Shown here piece after piece: positions 20,508 through 30,650 of a stretch of DNA of 64,000 nucleotides. The stretch is taken from positions 30,707,847 to 30,771,846 of the forward strand of contig OX463859.1 of the NCBI GenBank assembly GCA_949825065.1, written 5' to 3'. The notes beneath the pieces were generated by a model, which saw nothing but the letters and a program-made list of their open reading frames with translations, ran no database searches and was not told where the DNA came from. How positions within the stretch are numbered: position 1 is the first letter of the stretch; each line of letters opens with the position of its first letter. This DNA comes from Odontocerum albicorne (taxonomy: Eukaryota > Arthropoda > Insecta > Trichoptera > Odontoceridae). The position numbers were made by a program, and so were the translations under genes.

Positions 20508-21794
20508 TTAGGTCCCCACATACGAAACCGGCGTTTTGCCGTACTGGCAACTTTGATCTCAAATATCTTCTCTTTGGTTAGGAATTTCAAATTCAAATTT
20601 ATACAGCTATTTACTCAAGTATTTGTGTTTCGAAAATTATAATTCATTTGTTTTTTCCTCAATTGTTTTTTTTCTTTGCGTCACTCAGTTTACAAAATGG
20701 AAAACTTGAAATATCGCGTTATTTACGAGTACGAATTCCACCGTGGCACCAGTGCTGCAGAAACGGCTCGAAGGATTAATGATGTGTATGGCGACGGTGC
20801 CGCAAAAGAAAGCACAGTGCGTTTTTGGTTCCAACGTTTTCGTTCTGGAAATTTCGATCTGCAGAACAAGCCCCGTGGACGGCCGGAGACCAAAGTTGAT
20901 AATGAAGAATTGAAGGCTATTGTGGAAGCGGATCCATCGCAAACCACGTCCGAGTTAGCTGCAGGCTGCGGTGTTAGTGATAAAACTGTTTTAATCCACT
21001 TGAAGCAAATTGGGAAAGTGAAAAAGCTTGAAAGGTGGGTACCTCACGAATTGAGTGAAGCAAATCAACAAACGCGCGTTGACTGCTGCGTTGCATTACT
21101 CAACCGGCACAATAATGAAGGGATTTTGAATCGAATCATTACCTGTGATGAAAAGTGGATCCTGTATGATAATCGGAAGCGCTCATCGCAATGGCTGAAC
21201 CCTGCCGAACCAGCCAAACCATGCCCCAAGCGAAAATTGACTCCAAAAAAGTTACTTGTGAGCGTTTGGTGGACTAGTGCTGGTGTCGTTCACTACAGCT
21301 TTCTTAAATCTGGCCAGACGATTACGGCAGATGTCTTTTGTCAGCAACTGCAAACCATGATGGAAAAGCTAGCTGCTGAACAACCGAGGCTGGTTAATCG
21401 CTCTAGGCCACTGCTGCTTCATGATAACGCTAGACCACACACTGCATAACAGACGGCTACCAAATTAGAAGAGCTTCAATTGGAATGTCTAAGACATCCA
21501 CCGTACTCTCCGGACCTTGCCCCAACAGATTACTATTTTTTTCGAAATTTGGATAACTTCTTGCAAGGGAAAAAATTCAACTCCGATGGGGCAGTCCAAA
21601 CCGACTTCAAAGATTTTATTGATTCCCGTCCGAATGGTTTTTTTAGTAAAGGGATCGATGAACTACCTATGAGATGGCAAAAGTGCATAGATAGCAATGG
21701 TACATACTTTGATTAAATAAATATATTATATTAAAAAAAAATCAACTTTATGTTCCTCCCAAACAAAACGCCAATTTCACATGTAAGGACCCAA
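20508..21794 (+). mobile_element. Mariner, cecropia-like, 1287 bp, complete ends
   Basis: Terminal inverted repeats of about 30 bp (left ttaggtccccacatacgaaa; right, read inward, ttgggtccttacatgtgaaa) share ggcgttttg inside. TA flanks are at 20506-20507 and 21795-21796. Length and layout are those of a full mariner, with the transposase gene in the centre. Confidence 0.92.
20697..21716 (+). pseudogene. Mariner transposase with a single in-frame stop
   Basis: One continuous frame of 340 codons, normal for mariner. It starts MENLKYRVIYEYEFHRGTSA at the ATG at 20697, preferred over the upstream in-frame ATG because it matches family starts. It has the N-terminal helix-turn-helix DNA-binding region, the linker motif WVPHELSE, and the three catalytic aspartates in CDEKWI, HDNARPH and SPDLAPTDYYFF (D..D34D). 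The C-terminus MRWQKCIDSNGTYFD is intact. The only lesion is TAA at 21447-21449, after HDNARPHTA, where relatives usually have Gln. The motifs resemble the cecropia subfamily that includes the human SETMAR-related element. The stop removes the third Asp, so it is inactive as read. Confidence 0.93.
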
Positions 21795-21796
21795 TA

Positions 21797-22126
21797 TTTC
21801 TTTCACGCTACAAAATCCGAAATCATGCTGGTAGAAAATTCTTTATTAGAAGTCAAACCATTATTGGAATAAACCATAAATTACAGTAGGCCGATTAACC
21901 CTAGAGCCGCCTCCCGATTGAAAATACCCGAGTATTTCCAGGATTCCACAGCAGGTTGGGCCAGGCAGTCACGCGGACTGAGGACGTATCGGGAATCCGG
22001 GATGAAGCGGGCCTATCCAGGGAGTCGGGATAGTTCAGACTTCAGATCGACGTAGCCTTGAAACGTGGAAGAATAGATTGAGAAATAGGTTTATAGCTAG
22101 TCTTGATAAACATTCACTAAACAGTG
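21797..22126. other. No gene recognised
   Basis: Sequence of average composition between the mariner and a MITE fragment. No repeat partner or ORF identified. Confidence 0.4.
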
Positions 22127-22189
22127 GTTATAGTTCTGAAATTCTAGGATGAGTCCTGTGACAGCTCACAAATTTATCCCAATACAACC
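22127..22189. mobile_element. MITE-2 left end fragment
   Basis: ttatagttctgaaattctag, then gatgagtcctgtgacagctc and ccaatacaacc match the left arm of MITE-2, then break off into LINE F. Right arm missing. Confidence 0.75.
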
Positions 22190-22520
22190 AAGAACACACG
22201 GAGTGATAAAGAACTACAGAATACGGAATGAAGTAATAGGGGATTAATGTGAACTTAAAACTGATGTGAGATGAGTGAATGAATGAAGAAAGACTAACAA
22301 AACAGATTATAGTGCAAATGTGAGTGGAAGATCAAAAAAAGTATGGTTGGATCAAGAGAATGATATTTTGAAAGAAGGAAATGTAGAAAGTCAGAAGATT
22401 CGTAGAGCTTGTATGAAAAGGTGTATGAATATAAAGGAGACTAAGCACTGTCGTGATAGGAAAGTCTTGCACTCTTTCCTCTCTACCTATTCTGACACTG
22501 AAATGGTGTGTTGGTATGTA
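22190..22520 (+). pseudogene. LINE F 3' fragment
   Basis: The frame near 22320-22556 reads GRSKKVWLDQENDILKEGN, MKRCMNIKETKHCRDRKVLH and SFLSTYSDTE. This is the C-terminal end of LINE F (compare WLDQ..ILK, KRCMNVEEA, CLDRKRW.SVLSAYP in the 40752-40952 copy). Upstream the frame is broken. The 3' end is cut by MITE-1 at 22521. Confidence 0.8.
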
Positions 22521-22760
22521 CAGTACCCGGCGATAAGTAATACACATCGGGCTTAAGAAAGAGACTGTCAGCCATAATTGGCTAACTTCGGCTTTGTAGA
22601 GCGTCGTCTCTGTCGCACGATGCGTTAACAACGACTGACAAATCGCGACGGAACACGTCTATGAATGACAGAGACGACGTTCTACAAAGCCGAAGTTAGC
22701 CGATTATGGCCGACAGTCTCTTTCTTAAACCCGATGTGTATTACTTACCGCCGGGTACTG
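22521..22760. mobile_element. Palindromic MITE-1, best copy (240 bp)
   Basis: It starts cagtacccggcgataagtaa and ends with the inverse, ccgggtactg. Arms of about 95 bp are near-perfect complements and include aagaaagagactgtc and gctaacttcggctttgta. The flanking hexamer tatgta occurs at 22515-22520 and 22761-22766. It could be a 6-bp target duplication or a TA duplication with chance extension. No coding capacity. Inserted in the 3' end of LINE F. Confidence 0.88.
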
Positions 22761-22875
22761 TATGTATATACGAGTATACATTTACGCATCAATTGTTTTC
22801 CCGTATTTATTGTTTAGTTAAATAAGTGCCTTCAAAAATAATAGGTTGATATTTTACAAACGAATATGTTCAATG

Positions 22876-23096
22876 CTATAGTTCGGAAATTCTAGGATGA
22901 GTCCTGTGACAGCTCATAAATTTATCCCAATACAACCTTATGTAATGTATTTACCTAAATAACTCGCTATTTATTAGAATTGAGGCTTATATTAAAGTTG
23001 ATAAAATAATTAAAAATACTGAACATCGTTACAAGGTTGTATTGGGGCAAATTTGTGAGCTGTCACAGGACTCATCCTAGAATTTCCGAACTATAG
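22876..23096. mobile_element. Palindromic MITE-2, full copy
   Basis: Ends ctatagttcggaaattctag and ctagaatttccgaactatag are exact inverses, with arms of roughly 60 bp through tgacagctca and ccaatacaacc. The centre carries tatttacctaaataactcgc. Sister to 1034-1254. Confidence 0.88.
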
Positions 23097-23427
23097 TAAC
23101 AGAAGTTAGTTCTTTCGACAAAAAATATTTCTCATATTTAATTTTGAGGTCCGAAATTCAAGATATACACTTATGGTCTCCCACTAGCATTTTCCAAATT
23201 AAAATTCAGGAATAGTTTCATGAAGAGTATGCAAGAACTGATGATTTTTCCAGATAAAGCGCGTTTTCTCAAGTGGATTACAAACACCTGACTAATGAAT
23301 GGAGCGGAGCTTTCGAGCTGATGGCACCTGGAGATCAACTGTCTTGGTCTACTTGAAGAGCACTGAATAGGCTCCAAGTAGGGGTAACTAGATTCAAGGT
23401 GAATATGGAGAGATGGAGTTTCTTCAA
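23097..23427. other. No gene recognised
   Basis: A 90-codon minus-strand ORF (23171-23443) runs into the adjacent MITE and shows no known motif. The sequence is bounded by two MITE-2 copies. Confidence 0.4.
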
Positions 23428-23602
23428 ATTTGCCCCAATACAACCTTATGTAATGTATTTACCTAAATAACTTGCTATTTATTAGAATTGAGGTTTATAT
23501 TAAAGTTGATAAAATAATTAAAATTACTGAACATCGTTACAAGGTTGTATTGGGGCAAATTTGTAAGATGTCACAGGACCTAGAATTTCCGAACTATAGT
23601 GA
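23428..23602. mobile_element. MITE-2, left-truncated
   Basis: Begins within the left arm at aaatttgccccaatacaacc and keeps the centre and the right arm to ccgaactatag. Also has a 5-bp loss in caggacctagaa compared with sisters. Confidence 0.8.
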
Positions 23603-23795
23603 TAATCTTGCGATATACCATATACTATATGGGAGAGTAATGAAAGATTGGAGCAAGCTGAAGAATTCTGCTATTTGGGTAGTATTGTCTATGATGATGG
23701 AAGAGTTAAGAGGTATATCGAACGGCGTGTAGCTATAGGAAAAAAGTCAATGGGGCACAAATACATATGCTATATACTCGAATCTGACAATAAAA
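23603..23795 (+). pseudogene. LINE F internal fragment
   Basis: Contains actatatgggagagtaatga directly followed by aagattggagcaagctgaag, i.e. the LINE-F segment that reads [18 protein letters not shown] in better copies, then RRYIERRVAIG. The part before aagattgg is the single-copy form of the 36-bp satellite unit at 43395-47310. Confidence 0.8.
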
Positions 23796-23904
23796 AAAAT
23801 TGTTTTATTAAGCAATGTTTATTCTACTTTTTGTAACAGTATAACCCTACCGGTTTCAAGGCTTTCACCTCATCATCAGGAGAGCACAAACGAGTCTTGT
23901 TTGT
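23796..23904 (-). repeat. Repeat G (Penelope-like) terminal fragment
   Basis: The plus strand reads ttattaagcaatgtttattc, then taccggtttcaaggctttca and cctcatcatcagg. On the minus strand this is cctgatgatgaggtgaaagc and cttgaaaccggtaggg, the common core of repeat G. Related copies: 24215-24485, 27560-27735, 36765-36850, 48355-48620, 48720-48870. Confidence 0.75.
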
Positions 23905-24125
23905 GATCTTGTTATTCATCTTACTCAACACATCAGCCTTAAGTTCAGATTCATCCCTAAATCCTTCATTTCTTATTCTGTCATATATTTCACACCATGT
24001 ATTATTTTCATTACACGCATTTCTACACCATTTATTCGGCTTATTTTACTCCATTATCAAGATTGATACTAAAATACCGTCATGAACTATAATCTTGGCA
24101 GATTTTGATGCTGTCTGATTTGAGT
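23905..24125 (-). pseudogene. LINE F internal fragment
   Basis: The complement contains phrases of the LINE-F RT C-terminal domain (tactcaacacatcagcctta, cttattctgtcatatatttc, then a ttgatactaaaataccgtcatg block). Frames are broken. Orientation is opposite to the LINE-F piece at 23603. Confidence 0.65.
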
Positions 24126-24214
24126 CTATACACGTCTATTTAAGGGTCGCGTTGGCCGTGTTTTCTATCCCTACAACCTGTTCTATATTTCTCGTAAATT
24201 TTCCATCATCTCTG

Positions 24215-24485
24215 AAAATATTATCCTAATATATTGTAATTAGTTTTATCAAACACTTCCATTTTTTGTAACGATAAAACCCTACCGGTTTCAAGGCTTT
24301 CCCCCCATCATCAGGGCAGCACAAACAAGACTGAATTCTGTTCGAACTGGTACCGAGATACACGCGTCTAACGGTAAAAATCGGGTTAGGGACTGGGGGT
24401 TGAGGGAGGGATGGGACAACCTCGGCGAGCAGCTGAGAGATTCTTGGGATATATGTGTTTGCCACATGTTCACCTCGATGCACTG
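24215..24485 (-). repeat. Repeat G (Penelope-like), longer copy
   Basis: Contains the core taccggtttcaaggctttcc and catcatcagg, then gcacaaacaagactgaattc and a G-rich segment. The extension matches 48440-48620, showing the two copies share more than the core. The short ORF over it (24226-24483) has no known domain. Confidence 0.7.
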
Positions 24486-24940
24486 ACTAATTAGTAGAAT
24501 TCCTCGACTTGTTGCAATCTTTCATTGTTCACACATATCATATATCACATTTACTTTTCCTCCATACGCAAAATTTTTATATATTTTTATGTATTTTTAT
24601 GCACGAGACGTTTAAAATAGTATTAAAGAGAAATAGCGTAGAACAGTTATTAGTTACATATCAGGGATTCAATACAAGTTACAAGTACTGAATATCTATG
24701 TGCAACAGGATATACACGTACACATGCCTATAAATTGCCTGACATAGTACGGTGGCACCAACGTCAAGTACTCTAATCCTCCACTTTGTACTATGCCTTC
24801 TATTATAGCCGTAACATTTAATGAGCATTGTCTCATTCATACGAGTATATCTGTCAACAATAGTGGGTAGTCATCCTTGAGAAAAAATCAGCTCTCTAAA
24901 CGAAACTTTATAGTTATATACATATATTACTTCATGCTAT
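24486..24940. other. No gene recognised
   Basis: AT-rich. No repeat partner seen in the window. Confidence 0.35.
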
Positions 24941-24944
24941 CTCC

Positions 24945-25245
24945 CTATTGGGGGAAGCAGAGAGGACAGAGCGCCAGAATTTATTATCTCGACATACAGC
25001 CTTCGCCTCTACCACATCCATGAACTGATTTTTCTGACTTTTTACGTTTCGTTCATTCAAAATATCATTCACTTGATCCAGCCACACTTTTCTTGGTCTT
25101 CCTCTAAGACGCCTTTAACTCCCGTTTATTTTGTCAGTCTTTTTTCATTCATTCGTTCTACATGACCAAATCATTTCAGAGTGCTCATATTTTTCTTAGT
25201 CAAAATATCAGCCTTAGTTCACTTCGTCCATAATCACTTCGTCAC
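24945..25245 (-). pseudogene. LINE F 3' fragment
   Basis: Complement of the LINE-F end: gcagagaggacagagcgcca, cagccttcgcctctaccaca, gccacacttttcttggtctt and cattcattcgttctacatga. Several frame breaks. Confidence 0.75.
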
Positions 25246-25269
25246 GTACTGTGTTATGCAGTATCCCTC

Positions 25270-25789
25270 CATGTATTATTATCAGCTGTGACTCGCCGTG
25301 ATTATTCGTTTACGGTATCTTTTAGTATATCCCAACATGCATCTCTCCATGCCCCTTTGTGCGGTCTGGAGCTTTTGTGTGTTCTTTACTGTGAGCGTCC
25401 ATGTCTCGTAGCCATACGTAAGTACTGGGAGAATACACTGGTTGTAGACCCTTCGCTTCAAGGATATTGGGAGATTACTCTTGAAGATGTTGTTCAAACG
25501 TCCGAATGAGCTCCACGCTAGTTTTATTCTTCGTGCTATTTCCTCCGATATTCCACCTACAAAGGCAATAAGTTGGCCCAGATACACATATTCCTGGACA
25601 AGTTCTAGCGGCTTTCCATCTACGTGTATTGGTTTTGGAGTAGCAAAGCTGTTCATCTACTATATATTTGGTTTTTGATATATTCATTTTTAAACCAACT
25701 TCTTTGCTGACCTCTGCCAATTCTTGCAGTTGGTGCTGAAGATCATCCGGGTTTTGTGAGAATATAAAGATATCATCAAAGATATAAAG
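25270..25789 (-). pseudogene. RTE-like LINE, RT from the catalytic YADD region onward
   Basis: The minus strand encodes FDDIFIFSQNPDDLQHQLQE, LKMNISKTK, then after a frameshift EYVYLGQLIAFVGGISEEIA, ARRIKLAWSSFGRLNNIFKS, NLPISLKRRVYNQCILPVLT and YGYETWTL. This is the typical C-terminal half of an RTE-clade reverse transcriptase, starting at the catalytic Asp-Asp box (here FDD). It is interrupted at 25790 by a jockey-like element in the opposite orientation. At least one frameshift; inactive. Confidence 0.85.
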
Positions 25790-27205
25790 TTGATGAAAAA
25801 CACGAAAGCAGTCGGGCCGGACGGAGTACCTACATTTTTTCTTAAGGGCTGTAGTGAATTGCTTTCTGCACCTCTTGCTTACATATTTAATCTTGTCTTC
25901 CGAGTCCATACTTTTCCAAGTGAATGGAAAAAGACTCGAGTTATTCCCATATTTAAAAATGGTTCTAAGGACGATATAACCAACTACAGACCTATCGCCA
26001 TACTTTCTTCAATAGCTAAGCTCCTAAAAATGTTTATGGATCGCACACTAAGGTCGTTAGTGGACCCATATATAATTGATGAGCAGCATGGCTTCAGAAG
26101 AGGCAGATCTACTGAATCCAATCTGATGGTCTTCACCGACTATGTTTCAAGGGCTGTAGATAGTGGCAATCAGATTGATTGTTCGTATCATGACTTTGCA
26201 AAAGCTTTTGATCGCGTCAATCACAAAAAAATATTAGAAAAAATGAGTGAACTTGGGATCCCAGGTAACTTACTAAGGCTACTGTCAGATTATCTTACAG
26301 AAAGAAAACAATTTGTTTCACATGGAATCTACAACTCCGATTACTTCACTGCCTACTCAGGTGTTCCGCAGGGGTCTAATCTTGGACCTACTTTATTTCT
26401 TATTTTTATTAATGATATAGGTAGAGTTAAAAAAAAATCCACGTTTCTTCTATTTGCTGATGACCTCAAAATCTTTCAAAAAATTCGTTCTTATACCGAC
26501 TGCTTAGACCTACAGGCAGATCTCAACAACGTTTGTGAGTGGAGCCACAATAATAAATTATATTTCAACGCATCAAAGTGCAAAATTATGTCGTATCATC
26601 GCTCACACGTCTTGAAATTCCATAGATATACACTTGAATCTATACCTATTCCCCGCACAGATAATATTAAAGATCTGGGTGTCATGTTCCACAGCAATCT
26701 CGCGTTTGGTCCTCACATAGAAGTTATGTGCAACTCAGCTTATAAAACTCTAGGATTTGTTATGAGAATCTCTAAGTCGTTTGAAAACCAATTGGTGCTC
26801 AAAACGTTGTTTAATTCATTGATCCGTAGCAAACTAGAAAGCAATGCTTGCATTTGGAGCCCGGTGGGGGCGCAAAACTCGCTCATGGTGGAGAAAGTAC
26901 AAAAAAAATATCTACGATATCTCTACATGAGTGAGTTTGGTGTCTATCCGTGGCTATATCCTACGCAGTTTCTGCTGGGCATGCTCGGGTATAACTCCTT
27001 GAGCGTAAGAAGAGATCTGCGTCTCTTGGTATACGTTGTCAAACTCGTTCGAGGAGTTGTGAGCTGTCCAGCATTACTACAAAGATTAGCGTTAAATGTT
27101 CCTAACAATTACACTAGACTGCGCCGGCAGGAACTGTTCTCAATAACATACGCGAACGGGTCTTCCAGCCGCTATGCCTGTTGGAAGGGCCTTAACTCTT
27201 CTTAA
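25790..27205 (+). pseudogene. Jockey-like reverse transcriptase, N-truncated, near-complete RT domain
   Basis: The 471-codon frame covers the RT domain from its start: NTKAVGPDGVPTFFLKGCSE (block 0/1), WKKTRVIPIFKNGSKDD, NYRPIAILSSIAKLLKMFMD, DEQHGFRRGRSTESNL, DFAKAFDRVNHKKIL (block A), GVPQGSNLGPTLFLIFINDI, LLFADDLKIFQK (catalytic FADD) and a C-terminal thumb-like region. The endonuclease domain is missing. The frame stops TAA at 27203-27205, where the sister copy near 32610 reads GAA and continues NSSERDCFGY, so 8 or so C-terminal residues are lost. The best preserved RT in the window, but not autonomous. The ATG at 25790 is simply the first Met of the remnant. Confidence 0.9.
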
Positions 27206-27500
27206 CGGGACTGCTTCGGATATTGACATATTTCATATCACATTACCAAAAGCAAAAGTAAATTTTCTTCTTAGATTAAGTGCGTTAGAAAGCACTCATC
27301 AACATACTTAAGTGACTGAATACATATGTAACATACGTTTGTGTGTAAATACTCGTTTGTATACATATGCATTATTTTTTATTTTATATAATTTTAAAAA
27401 AAAAAATTTTTCCCTGTAATTTTTCTTCTTTTTTAATGTCTTGTATTTTTCAATGTAATTGGGCTAAGCCTGTTTTGAAAAAATAAATAAATAAATAATC
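25790..27500 (+). mobile_element. Jockey-like LINE, 5'-truncated, with 3' UTR and AAAT tail
   Basis: Begins abruptly inside the RT domain and ends with a T/A-rich 3' UTR and an aaaaaataaataaataaata tail at about 27478-27498. The 3' UTR and C-terminus are repeated on the minus strand at 32135-32918. Inserted into, or next to, an RTE fragment. No clear target duplication seen. Confidence 0.88.
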
Positions 27501-27559
27501 TACAGATCTCAAATGGCTCAGATATTTTCCATCAATCACCAGCCCTTTAATGTTCCATT

Positions 27560-27735
27560 CTAGTTTATCTAGGCTTTGAAGATGAGGTGAAAGCCTTGAA
27601 ACCGGTAGGGTAATACCGTCACAAAAAAGTGGAATAAAGAGTGTTTGATAAAAAATAAATACAATGTCTTTAAACCTCCACAACGTTAATGCCTTAACTA
27701 TAAACAACAAAACATAAGTATAACATATAGTTAGC
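27560..27735 (+). repeat. Repeat G (Penelope-like) terminal copy
   Basis: Reads ttgaagatgaggtgaaagcc, ttgaaaccggtagggtaata, ccgtcacaaaaaagtggaat, then a stretch to ctataaacaac and an A-rich end. This copy shows the outer 3' part of G, including tttaaacctccacaacgtta. Class inferred from the ribozyme-like core only. Confidence 0.7.
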
Positions 27736-27854
27736 AATATATGTACTTTAATTAGAGTCGGAATCAAACATTTAAACTTTCTGTACTTTTGAGTCCAAGT
27801 TGAAATTTTTTTCCCGACTCTACAACCCTGGTACAAACTTACAGAACGAATGTT

Positions 27855-28211
27855 ATGGCTAAAAACTCCGTGACGCGTGGTTTAAAAATGTTAAACCAAT
27901 TAAGTGATGCAGTGGACATAATCTCGGCACTGCCTAGCACTATGAGAAAAATTCTCCCTATACTTGTTCTTGTATTATCAGGTGTTACTCACCGTGAACC
28001 TCCGACACCAGACACTGAGCCAGCGAATGTCCCGCAGCCGTTTCCCCAGCGGCAGTTTGAGGATCACGTCCGTGCTGTTGTGCGCCCTCAGCACTGGTGG
28101 GTCTCTGTAACAGAAACATACAATATCGGTATCAATTTAGTAAGTAAAGTAAATACAATCAAGTCATTTCTTGAATCTCAGAAAAGACGTTTAATTTACT
28201 TTGTGGTGTAA
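27855..28211 (+). CDS. Unrecognised 118-codon ORF overlapping repeat H
   Basis: Starts MAKNSVTRGLKMLNQLSDAV, has a hydrophobic segment KILPILVLVLSG at about residues 34-45, then a Pro-rich stretch. The last third overlaps a dispersed repeat (H) also present at 61813-61998 on the opposite strand. It matches no family I recognise. It may be part of a Penelope-like or other element rather than a host gene, or a chance frame. Confidence 0.25.
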   Translation: MAKNSVTRGLKMLNQLSDAVDIISALPSTMRKILPILVLVLSGVTHREPPTPDTEPANVPQPFPQRQFEDHVRAVVRPQHWWVSVTETYNIGINLVSKVNTIKSFLESQKRRLIYFVV

Positions 28212-28330
28212 AGTTTATACATTTTTAATTTTTATTTAGTATTCCCCACTGTTTAATTTGAGTTCACTACCGGTTTCAAGACCTCCGACTTCCTCGTCAG
28301 GTAAAGTTTAACTTCTCCGGTTTCAACCTC
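28140..28330 (-). repeat. Repeat H (Penelope-like relative)
   Basis: The minus strand contains ttacctgacgaggaagtcgg and ggtcttgaaaccggtagtga. It is the same sequence as the plus strand at 61813-61998, including ttacaccacaaagtaaat. It has the CTGACGA..GAAAC form of the G core. Confidence 0.75.
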
Positions 28331-28339
28331 CATCTTCTT

Positions 28340-28625
28340 ATTTATTTATTAATTTATTTATTTAACACTTTTATTGCAATCCAATCTGGCGGGCTTATTG
28401 CCAGGCGGCAATCTCTTCTAACCAACCAGACAAAAGTAAATGAAGCAAGTTACATGGTCGCATAAATCATTCAAATGACTATCCATCCCCACGAAATCCA
28501 TAAACACATACGTGAGCACATGCCCACGAACCCCACAAAGCCGGACAATCACCCGAACATTATTTTTCATATAAAGTGAGATATCATCAATCAAAAGGAA
28601 AGGAATGGATGGTGGAGAGGAAGGA
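28340..28625 (-). pseudogene. LINE E 3' UTR
   Basis: The complement of the LINE-E 3' end: atttatttaacacttttatt, gcaatctcttctaaccaacc, ccacgaaatccataaacaca and gatatcatcaatcaaaagga. The tail lies at the left, with AAAT units. No coding part. Confidence 0.85.
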
Positions 28626-28904
28626 CTTCTTAGTTAGGTAAAGTTGAACTAAATTATATCTAAAATATATTTTTCCAATTGTAATAGGTACAGGAAAGGG
28701 GGAGGGGAGAAGTGGCTAATAAGGGGAAGGGAGTAGATAGTCGTCAAAAGGATGGCTTTTGAACGGCAAACATATTTAGCAGAAGACTATTATTTAAATT
28801 AACTTGGTTGTTGAGTGTACGGCACCGGTACAAAGAACTGTAACATAGGTGGATGGCTTCTGCACGATACTCGGAGAATTCAACTCACATTCAGAGGCGT
28901 AGAT
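28626..28904. other. No gene recognised
   Basis: Purine-rich stretch (gaaagggggaggggagaagt near 28695) and otherwise unremarkable. Confidence 0.35.
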
Positions 28905-29140
28905 CGGTAAAAAGGTAGTAGTTTATCAGATGGTGGTAGAGTAACGAAGGATATCGAACGGTCTGTAGGGGAAGGAAACAAAGTCAATGGAGCACTAAAA
29001 CATATATAGTCCACAACATTATGTGCCAACTTAGATGTATGGGAGTAAAACGTGGACATGGAGGAAAACTGAAGAGAGCTGAATAAATTTTGAGGAAATG
29101 CGTACACTTAAAATAATACATGGGGGGACTAAGTAAGACA
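28905..29140 (+). pseudogene. LINE F internal fragment
   Basis: Contains aaggatatcgaacggtctgt, aacaaagtcaatggagcact, agtccacaacattatgtgcc and gggagtaaaacgtggacatg. These align in order with the LINE-F RT C-terminal region (DIERRVAIGNKVNGAL.., YGSETWTW) at 37735-38170. Stops throughout. Confidence 0.75.
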
Positions 29141-29387
29141 GAATATTTTTTTTATTTACACAAGACAAGAAATATACATCATTTGTGAAAAAAACAACGG
29201 GTAATTTAATTTGGACACACAATTTTAATGGATCTGTGTTTGTTGCCTTTCATTTGTCGTGTCCCCAGTAAACTAGGTTTTTGCCTGTATCTCACCGACG
29301 ACTATAGCATGAAAAAATAAATCGATGCTTCTTTCCGATTTTTGATTATTTAGGATATGTGTCCTTAAGGGAGAGATGATGATGATT

Positions 29388-29766
29388 TGTTGATAAATAA
29401 AACACGTTTTCGATCGCAATGCGGAAAGAGAAATTTTATTGGTAACGTAGGTATTTATACTATTCCCGCGTGTGTGCGGGAATGCGAGCAAGATATCCTT
29501 CGTCTCGTTTCTGCATTCGCTAAACGATTAATGTCGTATGTAGGTGATAATTTATTTACGGAACTGGCGCGACAGGTGTGGTGCGTTCTCGCTCTAGCAT
29601 GGAATGCGCTCCGCGTCGGCTATGAGTTGAATGACCGGCGCGTAGACTTTGTACTTGTTTGTTTTGCATTGCTAAGGAATGCAAAGGTCATTTCATCGGT
29701 CATTGACCGAGTGTGCGACCGCCACAATAATATAAAACTCCGTTGCATATTCTCATCAACCTGACA
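29388..29766 (-). mobile_element. Solo LTR (LTR family shared by three loci)
   Basis: Read on the minus strand it begins TGTCAGG and ends ..TTTATCAACA. It contains ggtcaatgaccgatga near its start, a TATA-like tataaatac and aataaa near its end, as expected of an LTR with U3, R and U5. Related sequences are at 41862-42326 (+) and 62005-62371 (-). No internal retrovirus-like genes and no clear target duplication. The 125-codon ORF over it is on the opposite strand and is not considered a gene. Confidence 0.6.
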
Positions 29767-29769
29767 AAC

Positions 29770-30345
29770 AGTGACACTCAATTACATATTTATACATCAC
29801 ATGAAATCAAACTCCTCACACTTCATCACTCCAGACAGACCAAAACATTCATCCCACAATATACCGCACATAATAAAAAAAATAATAAAACACAAATATA
29901 TGGAATGAAATTATTAGATACGAATGCGAAATGAAGGCTGAGGTGTCGAATAAGGTGAAGAAGAGTACTTAGAGATGATTTGGGCACGTGGAACGAATGA
30001 ATGAAGAAAGACTAATATAAACAAATATAGAGGGAAAATGTTACGAGGGATAGTTTGGGCACTCTTGAGATGATTTTAGCACGTGGAAAGAATGAATGAA
30101 GAAGGAGTAACAATATAGAAAATATAATACATACTAAGAAGAATGGTATAGGAAGACCAAGTAAAGTAGAGTTCGATCAAGTGAATGATATTTTAAATAG
30201 AGAATTTTAGAAATAAGCGAAACCGTAGGAGCTGTATGAGAAGGTGTATGGACGTGGAACAGGCGAAATATTTAGGTCGGATAGGAAAGTCTAGCGTTCT
30301 GTCCTATCTGCTTACTACAGCAGGGAAACGCTGTGTTGGTATAAA
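29770..30345 (+). pseudogene. LINE F 3' fragments
   Basis: Contains gatgatttgggcacgtggaa, gaatgaatgaagaa blocks (twice, about 29980 and 30085), gttcgatcaagtgaatgata, ggagctgtatgagaaggtgt and aggaaagtctagcgttctgt. The duplicated gcacgtgga segment suggests a local duplication of about 100 bp. Inactive. Confidence 0.75.
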
Positions 30346-30447
30346 TGTACGTATCTAGTACCCAGGCGTATAGGTTTGCGACAAGCTACGAATTATATTT
30401 TTGCTCCAGTGGTTCTCAAACCAATATATGGTACCTGAGATTTAATT

Positions 30448-30650
30448 ATACTCTCGTTGTATATAGTACACACTGGCGAGTCAATTGCCAAGCGGAAATC
30501 TCTTCCAGCCCACCAGAAAGGTGTTAAACGAGAATTAAATAAAAAGTATACTGCAACCCTTTTTTTTAAATCTGGTTACCAATGGGAATTGAACCCGTAA
30601 CCCTTGGGTTGAAGATAGGCGTCTTATCAATTAGGCCACGAAGGTTGTGT
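30448..30650 (-). mobile_element. SINE1 copy at the edge of a tRNA-like tandem array
   Basis: Tail complement atactctcgttgtatatagt, then cttccagcccaccagaaagg, linker, B-box complement gggaattgaacccgtaac and A-box complement ttatcaattaggccacga. The head of this copy is also the first unit of the 180-bp array to its right. Confidence 0.85.

Noticed and set aside
25475..25909. 144-codon minus ORF as one protein
   Set aside because: It fuses antisense jockey sequence (right of 25790) with the RTE fragment; the join is an insertion boundary.
29387..29764. 125-codon plus-strand ORF
   Set aside because: It lies over a solo LTR on the opposite strand and has no recognised domain.
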